DNA of 9,823 nt. Origin: Faecalibacterium sp. GTDB taxonomy: Bacteria > Bacillota > Clostridia > Oscillospirales > Ruminococcaceae. The position numbers and the translations under genes were made by a program. This document shows, in pieces, positions 1 to 4,841 of the stretch; positions within the stretch are counted from its first letter, which is position 1, and every line of letters starts with the position of its first letter. The notes beneath the pieces are model-generated. The model had not been told where the DNA came from. It did not search any database and saw only the letters and a list, made by a program, of their open reading frames with translations. Where the stretch lies: positions 1 to 9,823 of the forward strand of contig JAFULE010000116.1 in assembly GCA_017483235.1 (NCBI GenBank), read 5' to 3'.

Positions 1-513
1 GTATCCGCCTTCGATGCGGTACAGGGCAATGGGCAGCCCCAGCTTGCGGGCAAGGCCGGCAATGGCAGGGTTCATGTATTCGGTGCGGCCGCTGTAGGTG
101 CGGTTGCCCTCGGGGGCAATGGCAATGGTGCCGCCCTCTTTGGCTACCCGCAGACAGGTGCGCACCGCCTGTACGTCGGTGGTCTGTTTGCGAATGGGGA
201 TAGGGGCCACAATGTAACGGATCACGTCCGATACCCAGCCCAGGCTGAAAATGTCCTCGGTGGCCATATAATAGACCGCCCCCTTGAAGCTGAGGCCCAC
301 AAAAAACTGGTCAAAGGGGGTTTGGTGGTTCATCAAAATCAGATATTGCCGACCGTTCTGCTGTGCAAAGGGCACGGCATCCACACCGTATTTCCAGCGG
401 GCATAGGGGCCCAGCAGGGCGGCGGCGATGTTGCGCACCCAAACATGGCGGGGCTGCAGCCAGGGCTGCTTTTCCGGTTTGCGCTGCGCGGGTTTTGCTG
501 CGGTGGTGCTCAT
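1..513 (-). CDS. Lysophospholipid (1-acylglycerol-3-phosphate-type) acyltransferase, PlsC/LPLAT family, partial
   Basis: The gene is cut by the left window edge, so only the first 171 residues are visible. The family transfers acyl chains to lysophosphatidic acid or a related lysophospholipid at the inner membrane face. The HX4D acyltransferase motif is present as NHQTPFD (H63, D68). The block III acceptor-binding motif appears as PEGNRTYSG (about 134-142), where the classical form is EGTRS. A block IV-like LPIALYR lies near residue 160. The N-terminus is basic and proline-rich, with no clear signal peptide. ATG at 513 is preceded by a GGAG ribosome site 6 bases away. It has its own likely promoter and follows the terminator of the ABC importer operon, so it is probably transcribed separately. 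The family is certain. The exact substrate is not, and the variant block III suggests a Firmicutes-specific LPLAT subgroup rather than canonical PlsC. Confidence 0.9.
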   Translation of the reverse strand, partial: MSTTAAKPAQRKPEKQPWLQPRHVWVRNIAAALLGPYARWKYGVDAVPFAQQNGRQYLILMNHQTPFDQFFVGLSFKGAVYYMATEDIFSLGWVSDVIRYIVAPIPIRKQTTDVQAVRTCLRVAKEGGTIAIAPEGNRTYSGRTEYMNPAIAGLARKLGLPIALYRIEGGY

Positions 514-567
514 AAAAAACTCCGTTGCTTGGTGTTTTGGGGCGAAAATGCTCGAAACGCAATCTAT

Positions 568-576
568 ATATTACCA
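568..576 (-). promoter_or_regulatory. Extended -10 promoter element for the acyltransferase gene
   Basis: On the minus strand, TGGTAATAT matches an extended -10 (TGnTAtAaT-like). It lies in an AT-rich stretch about 55 bases before the acyltransferase start and downstream of the ABC operon terminator. No good -35 is found at 16-18 bases, which is tolerable for extended -10 promoters. This is inferred from motif and position only. Confidence 0.45.
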
Positions 577-647
577 TAAAATGAAGAAAATGGCTCATTT
601 TGTGAACAAAAAACAAACTTTTTTCACCAGAAATCGACTTTTGTCCC

Positions 648-688
648 AAAAATAAAAAAGCGCCGCGAAGCAGATTTTTCGCGGCGCT
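648..688 (-). terminator. Rho-independent terminator of the amino acid ABC importer operon
   Basis: A perfect 10-bp GC-rich stem (660-669 pairing with 678-687) has an 8-base loop. On the minus strand it is followed by a U-rich run (TTTTTTATTTTT). It starts about 20 bases past the ATPase stop codon, so it closes the importer operon before the acyltransferase gene. Confidence 0.93.
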
Positions 689-706
689 GCAGTGATTACA
701 AACGGT

Positions 707-1489
707 TCAAAAGCTGGCCAAAAAGCTTTTCAGTTGGCTGCTTTGCGGATTTTCAAACAATTGCTGGGGGCTGCCCTGCTCGGCGATTACGCCGTCGGCA
801 ATAAAAATGACCTTGTCCGACACATTGCGGGCAAACTCCATCTCATGGGTCACAATGATCATGGTGGTGTCGTGGTCCTTCAGCTCCCGGATCACCTTCA
901 GCACCTCGCCGGTCAGTTCGGGATCCAGTGCGCTGGTGGGTTCGTCAAAGCAAAGAATATCCGGCTGCATGGCAAGGGCCCGGGCAATGGCCACGCGCTG
1001 GCACTGCCCGCCCGAAAGCTCGCAGGGGTAATGATTCATTTTGGCGGTCAGGCCTACCTTTTCCAGCAGGGCTTTGGCTGTTTCTTCGTTTTGGGCGGCC
1101 ACCGCTTTGTCCGGCTTTCGCCCGGCACGTTTTGCCTTGTCTTTGGCCATCAGATCCATGGCAAGGGTGATGTTGCGCAGCACCGTGTACTGCGGAAACA
1201 GGTTGAAGCTTTGAAACACCAGCCCAAAGTGCAGCCGATTTTCCCGCAGCTGGGCATCGGTTTGCTGCGAGCTGGTGGCCGCGTCGAAAATCACCTGCCC
1301 ATTTACCACGATCTGTCCATCGGTGGGGGTTTCTAAAAAGTTCAGACAGCGCAGCAGGGTGGTTTTGCCGCCGCCCGAGCTGCCCAGCAGCGAAAGTACC
1401 TCGCCTTTTTCCAGCTCAAAATCAATGCCTTTCAGCACCTGGGTGCTGCCAAAGTTTTTGGTCAGCCCCTTTACTTCCAGAATTGCCAT
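707..1489 (-). CDS. Polar amino acid ABC importer, ATPase subunit (GlnQ/ArtP-like)
   Basis: This is the cytoplasmic ATP-hydrolysing subunit of a PAAT-family amino acid importer, partner of the permease and binding protein encoded just upstream. In 260 residues it shows Walker A GSSGGGKTT (36-44), Q-loop VFQSFNLFPQ (Q93), ABC signature LSGGQCQR (158-165), Walker B ILCFDEP (178-184), D-loop SALD and H-loop H215. A Lys/Ala-rich segment at about 115-137 looks longer than in typical GlnQ proteins. I chose ATG at 1489, because AAGGGG lies 8 bases before it and the N-terminus is then MAILEVKGL, typical of the family. A GTG at 1498 would overlap the permease stop but has no usable ribosome site. The gene follows the permease directly, indicating coupled translation. 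Transport of a polar amino acid is well supported; the substrate cannot be read from this subunit. Confidence 0.96.
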   Translation of the reverse strand: MAILEVKGLTKNFGSTQVLKGIDFELEKGEVLSLLGSSGGGKTTLLRCLNFLETPTDGQIVVNGQVIFDAATSSQQTDAQLRENRLHFGLVFQSFNLFPQYTVLRNITLAMDLMAKDKAKRAGRKPDKAVAAQNEETAKALLEKVGLTAKMNHYPCELSGGQCQRVAIARALAMQPDILCFDEPTSALDPELTGEVLKVIRELKDHDTTMIIVTHEMEFARNVSDKVIFIADGVIAEQGSPQQLFENPQSSQLKSFLASF

Positions 1490-1494
1490 CTGCC

Positions 1495-2142
1495 TCACCC
1501 CTTAAAATAACTCAGCTTTTTTTCCAGCGCGCCCGACAGCAGAGTGATCACACCCACCGCCGCCAGATAGAACACGGCTGTGTAAAACAGCGGCCAGATC
1601 AAACCATGGTTGGCCACAATGTCCTGCGCCGATTTGATCAGCTCGGTCACTGTAATTACCCGGGCCAGCGATGTGTCTTTGACCAGAGTGATCACCTCGT
1701 TGGTGATGGAGGGCAGAATGCGCTTGATCACCTGCAGCAGCACCACATGGAAAAAGATCTGAGGTTTGGTCATACCCAGCACCATACCGGCCTCGTATTG
1801 CCCCTGTGGGATCGATTCGATGCCCGAACGGTAAATTTCGGAAAAATAGATGGCATAGTTGAACACAAAGGCCACCAACACGGCGGTCATGCGGCTTTTC
1901 ATCGGCATGCCGAACAAAAGGCCCGGCACATAGAATACCGTGATCACCTGCAGCATCAGCGGGGTGCCGCGGATGACCCATACCACCAGTCGGGTCAGCC
2001 AGCGCAGGGGTTTGAATTTGCTCATGCTGCCAAACGAAATGACCAGCCCCAGCGGCAGCGAAAGAATCAGCACAACAAAAAAGATGAAGCAGGTGGTTTT
2101 AAATCCGTCCAGCATCACAAGGGTGGCTTGTTGAAAGGTCAT
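1495..2142 (-). CDS. Polar amino acid ABC importer, permease subunit (HisM/ArtM-like)
   Basis: This 215-residue integral membrane subunit of the amino acid importer has about five hydrophobic segments. The family hallmark RGTPLMLQ lies at 58-65. The EAA-type cytoplasmic coupling loop starts near QYEAGMVLGM (115-124), where the ATPase docks. Length and motifs are normal for the single-permease PAAT type, which would work as a homodimer. The start ATG at 2142 has only a weak ribosome site (AGCGAG about 7 bases upstream). With the GC hairpin just upstream, this could keep permease levels below those of the binding protein. The stop lies just before the ATPase start, in a compact operon. Confidence in the family is high; the substrate is undetermined. 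Confidence 0.95.
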   Translation of the reverse strand: MTFQQATLVMLDGFKTTCFIFFVVLILSLPLGLVISFGSMSKFKPLRWLTRLVVWVIRGTPLMLQVITVFYVPGLLFGMPMKSRMTAVLVAFVFNYAIYFSEIYRSGIESIPQGQYEAGMVLGMTKPQIFFHVVLLQVIKRILPSITNEVITLVKDTSLARVITVTELIKSAQDIVANHGLIWPLFYTAVFYLAAVGVITLLSGALEKKLSYFKG

Positions 2143-2189
2143 AGGGGAACGCTCGCTTTCTTACAGGTAGGATCATCAATCAGCAAAAC

Positions 2190-2223
2190 GCCTTCCCCCG
2201 GCCCGGCCGGGGCAGGGGAAGGC
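2190..2223 (-). promoter_or_regulatory. Intercistronic GC hairpin between binding-protein and permease genes
   Basis: A 9-bp outer stem (2190-2198 with 2215-2223) encloses a 4-bp inner stem (2201-2204 with 2210-2213). It lies 9 bases past the binding-protein stop. On the minus strand only four T residues follow closely, so it is at best a leaky terminator or a 3'-end mRNA stabiliser. Such hairpins are known to raise binding-protein expression relative to the membrane subunits in ABC operons; that role is inferred here. Confidence 0.7.
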
Positions 2224-2231
2224 ACACAGGC

Positions 2232-3059
2232 TTACAGAGTAACGGCCACTGTGGGGTATTTGGCGGCAATGGCGTCCACCGTGCCGTTTTCCACCAGCTC
2301 GGCAAAGGTGTCGTTCAGCAGGGCGGTCAGGTCGCTGCCTTTGCGCAGGCCCACCGCAAATTCCTCGTGGGTCAGCTCCAGCCCATCGATGGTCACCAGA
2401 TCTTCATAGCTGGTGCCGGCGCCGGTGGAGGCAGCAGCCATGGTGCGGTCGATCACGGCCACATCCACTGTGCCGCTTTTCAGTTCCATAAAGCAATCGC
2501 GCTGGGCGGTCACAGGCAGAAGCTCGGCATTGGGGAAGTTTTCGGCCGCAGCGTCTTCGCCGGCACTGCCGGCTTCGGCAGCAACGGTCACACCGGCTGC
2601 GTTGATGCTGGCAATATCGGTATAGGTGGCCGCATTTTTGGTGTTGATCACGCAGACCTGCACGTTTTCGCTGTAGGCGGTGGAAAAATCAATGCTCTGG
2701 CCCAGTTCTTCGGTCACGGTCATGCCATTCCAGATCACGTCGATGTTTTTGGCGTTCAGCTCGGTCACCTTGCTGTTCCATTCAATCTCCTGGAACTTGG
2801 GGGTAACGCCTAGCTTGGCACACACGGCCTCTGCCATTTCGGTGTCAAAGCCTACCAGCTTGTTGTTTTCATCGTAATAGTTCATGGGCGGGTAGATGGT
2901 CATGCCGATGATCAGGGTTCCCTTGTCTTTGATGTACTCCCAGTCGGTCTGGTCCTTATTGGTGCCGCATCCGGTCGTCAGCCCCAGTGCAGCAGCAGAA
3001 ACGGCGGTAAGGCCGGCGGCTTTCAAAAAGCTGCGGCGGCTGATCTTGGTATTGGTCAT
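2232..3059 (-). CDS. Amino acid ABC importer substrate-binding lipoprotein (SBP family 3)
   Basis: This is the extracellular solute receptor of the importer, 275 residues from ATG at 3059. The start is fixed by AAAGGAG 8 bases upstream; a GTG at 3068 overlaps that site and is rejected. The N-terminus carries a twin-arginine-like SRRSFLK (7-13), a hydrophobic Ala/Leu stretch and TTGC ending at C31. This indicates a lipid-anchored protein with a slightly atypical lipobox (Thr at -3). Family-3 features follow: YPPMNYYDENNKLVGFD, the TVTEE..IDFS segment and an Asp in VAVIDRTM matching the residue that binds the ligand amino group in GlnH. The position matching GlnH Arg75, which holds the ligand carboxylate, is leucine here (TEEL instead of the common TxER). 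The ligand is probably an amino acid but could be unusual. It is first in the operon, behind a good promoter and followed by a hairpin. Confidence 0.94.
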   Translation of the reverse strand: MTNTKISRRSFLKAAGLTAVSAAALGLTTGCGTNKDQTDWEYIKDKGTLIIGMTIYPPMNYYDENNKLVGFDTEMAEAVCAKLGVTPKFQEIEWNSKVTELNAKNIDVIWNGMTVTEELGQSIDFSTAYSENVQVCVINTKNAATYTDIASINAAGVTVAAEAGSAGEDAAAENFPNAELLPVTAQRDCFMELKSGTVDVAVIDRTMAAASTGAGTSYEDLVTIDGLELTHEEFAVGLRKGSDLTALLNDTFAELVENGTVDAIAAKYPTVAVTL

Positions 3060-3119
3060 ATCAAACACTCCTTTGAATGAAAAATCAGAGAATGCAACGG
3101 TTTGCTTTATTGCTTTATA

Positions 3120-3148
3120 AGTTTATCACGCTAAAGTGAAAAAGCCAA
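3120..3148 (-). promoter_or_regulatory. Sigma-A-type promoter of the amino acid ABC importer operon
   Basis: On the minus strand, -35 TTGGCT (3143-3148) is separated by exactly 17 bases from -10 TAAACT (3120-3125). The -10 is preceded by TG to give an extended -10. It lies about 60 bases before the binding-protein start. No operator or riboswitch was recognised in the leader. Confidence 0.6.
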
Positions 3149-3203
3149 TAGACGGAATGCCGAAATCTGCAGCAGGAAAACGGTCATTCTGTCGGGTATA
3201 TAC

Positions 3204-3241
3204 AAAAAAGTGCTGCGGCACACCCACAGGCATGCCGCAGC
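3204..3241 (-). terminator. Rho-independent terminator after the esterase-like gene
   Basis: A 9-bp stem (3212-3220 with 3233-3241) and a 12-base loop are followed on the minus strand by a run of six T residues (3204-3209). It starts about 24 bases past the esterase-like stop codon and separates that unit from the ABC importer promoter. Confidence 0.88.
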
Positions 3242-3264
3242 GCGGTCGGTTTATTTGGTTGATT

Positions 3265-3969
3265 TTATTTCAGCAAACGCTGCACCAGCAGCTCAAACTG
3301 GCGGGCCCACCAGTACCAGTCATGGCTTACTTCCTCACTCCACACCTCGGCGGTGCTGCCCAGCACAGCAGCCATCGCCTCGGTCGAGGGCAGGGCGTCG
3401 CCCTCCCAGGGGCCGCGGCCGGCGCACAGGATCACCTTGTCGGCCGGGGCGGCACAGCCGCAGCGCACCAGCTCGGCACAGCCGCAGCGCACCACCAGAT
3501 CGTCGGCCACATCGCCAAAATAGCGGCTGCCCTCGTAATCGCCCGACAGGCAAAGCGCACCTGCAAACAGTTCAGGGCGGCGCAGCCGCAGCCGCAGTGC
3601 ATGGGCGGCACCCAGATCGGTGCCGGCGGTCAGCACGGCGCCCTTTTTGCAGCCGTTCATGGCCAGAATGCGGGGATACAGCTCGCCGGTCAGGTAGCAG
3701 AACCATGCTTCGGCCTTTTCAGCACGGGCACGGGGGGCGCCTTCGGCGGTAAAGCTTTCCCAGTCGGTGCTGTCGGCACAGAACAGCTGCAGTTTGCCTG
3801 CTTCAATCAGCTGGGCAGCAGCGGCGATCATGCCGTGGTCTTCCCAATCGTAAAAGCGGCCGCCGCGGCAGGGCAGGGCCAGCACCGGGGTGCCGGTGTG
3901 GCCATATACCTTAAATTCCATCTCGCGGCCAAGATACTGGCTGTAATGCTTGTGATACGAAATCTGCAT
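3265..3969 (-). CDS. Esterase-like alpha/beta-hydrolase (PF00756-like) with replaced nucleophile
   Basis: This 234-residue cytosolic protein resembles a Firmicutes 'esterase family' group that begins YHKxYSxxLGRxMExKVYGHxGxPV. Visible family blocks are YGHTGTPVLALPCRGGRFYDWED (22-44), the nucleophile-elbow region (116-120) and the C-terminal HDWYWWARQ with the expected catalytic His216. The elbow reads G-T-D-L-G, so the usual serine is Asp118 (codon GAT). The protein is therefore probably not a serine esterase; it may be a pseudoenzyme, or an Asp could act as nucleophile as in haloalkane dehalogenases. A perfect 21-bp repeat with 24-bp period (3450-3494) duplicates eight residues, around 159-173, in a Cys-rich stretch. 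The start at 3969 has AAGGAG 9 bases upstream. The gene begins 16 bases after the DUF4250 gene, whose stop abuts this ribosome site, so the two are probably co-expressed. Fold assignment is strong; function is unknown. Confidence 0.85.
   Translation of the reverse strand: MQISYHKHYSQYLGREMEFKVYGHTGTPVLALPCRGGRFYDWEDHGMIAAAAQLIEAGKLQLFCADSTDWESFTAEGAPRARAEKAEAWFCYLTGELYPRILAMNGCKKGAVLTAGTDLGAAHALRLRLRRPELFAGALCLSGDYEGSRYFGDVADDLVVRCGCAELVRCGCAAPADKVILCAGRGPWEGDALPSTEAMAAVLGSTAEVWSEEVSHDWYWWARQFELLVQRLLK
3450..3494 (-). repeat. In-frame 24-bp-period direct repeat inside the esterase-like gene
   Basis: The 21 bases at 3450-3470 recur perfectly at 3474-3494. The 24-base period preserves the reading frame and gives VRCGCAELVRCGCA in the protein. 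This is directly visible and consistent with a recent slippage duplication. Confidence 0.95.
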
Positions 3970-3985
3970 ACTTCCCAATCTCCTT

Positions 3986-4162
3986 TTAAATAAAGCGGTT
4001 CTGTGCGGGGTTGTAAAAATAACCCAACGCTGCCAGACGGTCACACAGCTCGCTTTTGTTTTGGTCCAGGTCATCGCACAAAGCGTCCAGTGTGGGGTAC
4101 TGATCACGCAGCTTCATATTCACTGCGCTCAGCAGCATTACCGGATCACGGGGCAAGGCCAT
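3986..4162 (-). CDS. DUF4250 domain-containing small protein
   Basis: This 58-residue protein runs from MALPRDPVMLLSAVNMKLRDQY to FYNPAQNRFI, matching the small Firmicutes family DUF4250 over its full length. The family has no known function. It has no membrane segment or signal and is probably cytosolic, with a helical, acidic centre (LCDDLDQNKSELCDRLAAL). The start is fixed by a near-perfect AAGGAGGT 7 bases before ATG at 4162. An upstream ATG at 4213 would add an unrelated extension over the promoter and is rejected. It is the first gene of a two-gene unit with the esterase-like gene 16 bases downstream. The arrangement suggests coupled expression, not a known joint function. Confidence 0.88.
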   Translation of the reverse strand: MALPRDPVMLLSAVNMKLRDQYPTLDALCDDLDQNKSELCDRLAALGYFYNPAQNRFI

Positions 4163-4177
4163 GGCAACTACCTCCTT

Positions 4178-4186
4178 ACTATAGCA
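4178..4186 (-). promoter_or_regulatory. Possible extended -10 for the DUF4250-esterase unit
   Basis: On the minus strand TGCTATAGT resembles an extended -10, in an AT-rich gap after the rpmB terminator. It lies very near the ribosome site, so the leader would be only about 10 bases. A weaker alternative slightly upstream (TTTACC, 18 bases, GATAAA) would give a more normal leader. I cannot choose between them from sequence alone. Confidence 0.35.
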
Positions 4187-4229
4187 TAAAACTTTATCAA
4201 ACAAAAGTATCAAAACGGTAAAAGTGGGA

Positions 4230-4260
4230 AAACAAAAACCCTCTCACAGCTGTGAGAGGG
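4230..4260 (-). terminator. Rho-independent terminator of rpmB
   Basis: A perfect palindrome at 4239-4260 folds as a 9-bp stem (CCCTCTCAC/GTGAGAGGG) with an AGCT tetraloop. On the minus strand it is followed by TTTTTGTTTT. It begins 15 bases past the rpmB stop codon and separates rpmB from the DUF4250 unit. Confidence 0.93.
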
Positions 4261-4275
4261 CTTGATCGTCATAAA

Positions 4276-4464
4276 TCAGACAGCGCGGGTAACCTTACCC
4301 GAGCGCAGGCAGCGGGAGCATGCGTAAATATACTTGGGAGAACCGTCGACAACCGCCTTAACGCGCTTGACATTGGGCTTCCAGGTACGATTGCTCCGAC
4401 GATGAGAGTGGGAAACTTGAATGCCGAACACGACACCCTTACCACAACATTCACACTTGGCCAC
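4276..4464 (-). CDS. rpmB: 50S ribosomal protein L28
   Basis: This 62-residue L28 protein of the large ribosomal subunit has the typical core VSHSHRRSNRTWKPNVKRVKAV and the C-terminal YACSRCLRSGKVTRAV. Two cysteine pairs, C4/C7 (with an extra C6) and C49/C52, form the zinc-ribbon (C+) version of L28. Length is normal for Firmicutes. The start codon is GTG at 4464, supported by GAGGAGGTG about 8 bases upstream and by the conserved N-terminus MAKCE. The gene is monocistronic, with its own promoter (4516-4544) and terminator (4230-4260). Confidence 0.97.
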   Translation of the reverse strand: MAKCECCGKGVVFGIQVSHSHRRSNRTWKPNVKRVKAVVDGSPKYIYACSRCLRSGKVTRAV

Positions 4465-4515
4465 TTTGCTGCACCTCCTCGCTTTTTAAGTAGCTCATAA
4501 AACATCAGCCCAATC

Positions 4516-4544
4516 ATTTTACCAGAACAGCGGGTAAAATGCAA
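4516..4544 (-). promoter_or_regulatory. rpmB promoter overlapping an inverted repeat
   Basis: On the minus strand, -35 TTGCAT (4539-4544), a 17-base spacer and -10 TAAAAT (4516-4521), with TGG giving an extended -10. Predicted transcription starts near 4509, leaving a leader of about 45 bases. A 9-bp inverted repeat, CATTTTACC at 4515-4523 and GGTAAAATG at 4533-4541, spans the same promoter and could be an operator or a coincidence of the core elements. Confidence 0.65.
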
Positions 4545-4680
4545 GTCCTTTTTAAAAAAAGTTTGTATGAAATTGGCGTTCTGCCCACAACATCTGCCTT
4601 GTGAAATCTTTGGTACCCCTTTGGGTGGTGTAAACGAGCCAAGGAACTTCCGAACCGGCCTGAAACTGAGAATTGAATGG

Positions 4681-4712
4681 TACAAATTTGTAAATTTGAC
4701 ACAAAATTTACA
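4681..4712. promoter_or_regulatory. Overlapping AT-rich palindromes upstream of the phosphate transporter promoter
   Basis: TACAAATTTGTA (4681-4692) is a perfect 12-base palindrome. It overlaps a second inverted repeat with 9-base arms TGTAAATTT (4689-4697) and AAATTTACA (4704-4712), separated by six bases. Read on the plus strand, TTGACA at 4696 and TTTACA at 4707 are 11 bases apart, the spacing of PhoP-type direct repeats in Firmicutes. The cluster ends about 30 bases before the -35 of the Na/Pi gene. Regulator binding is inferred. Confidence 0.45.
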
Positions 4713-4742
4713 CACTTTTCTGTGCTTGAATTTGGCTGTGAC

Positions 4743-4771
4743 TTGACGTATTTTTTACTTTTTCTTATATT
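4743..4771 (+). promoter_or_regulatory. Promoter of the Na/Pi cotransporter gene
   Basis: TTGACG (4743-4748), 17 bases, TATATT (4766-4771): five of six consensus matches in each element with ideal spacing. Predicted transcription begins near 4778, giving a leader of about 64 bases before the ATG. Confidence 0.75.
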
Positions 4772-4841
4772 GTATCATAGAGGGGACTGCGGCTTTGTGC
4801 TGCGGCCACGGAAAAGAATATAAATAACGGAGAACAGAACT

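Larger units (their letters stand above)
4465..4841. other. Divergent intergenic region between rpmB and the phosphate transporter gene
   Basis: This 377-base gap contains, from left to right, the rpmB leader and promoter (to 4544), about 135 bases (4545-4680) in which I recognise no gene, RNA family or terminator, an AT-rich palindromic cluster (4681-4712), and the rightward promoter and leader (4743-4841). Base composition is clearly richer in A and T than the flanking genes. No riboswitch consensus was identified. Confidence 0.8.

Noticed and set aside
1483..2409. A 308-codon plus-strand frame across the permease and binding-protein genes
   Set aside because: Its composition is typical of a shadow frame (His/Gln-rich), it crosses two real genes and the intercistronic hairpin, and it has no family match that I recognise.
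3970..4107. N-terminal extension of the esterase-like protein to a start at 4107
   Set aside because: The extension lies over the DUF4250 gene in another frame and looks non-natural, while ATG at 3969 has a good ribosome site and begins the conserved family N-terminus.
4163..4213. Longer start for the DUF4250 protein
   Set aside because: It would cover the promoter and ribosome site. The family begins at MALPxDPVML and AAGGAGGT sits correctly before that ATG.
4465..4715. Minus-strand open frames in the rpmB leader and intergenic region, possible leader peptides
   Set aside because: One overlaps rpmB in another frame and begins upstream of the predicted promoter; neither has a good ribosome site or a recognisable product.
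4787..4806. Direct repeat CTGCGGC twice in the Na/Pi leader, considered as a riboswitch or attenuator
   Set aside because: The copies are direct rather than inverted and form no convincing stem; a 7-base repeat is easily due to chance.
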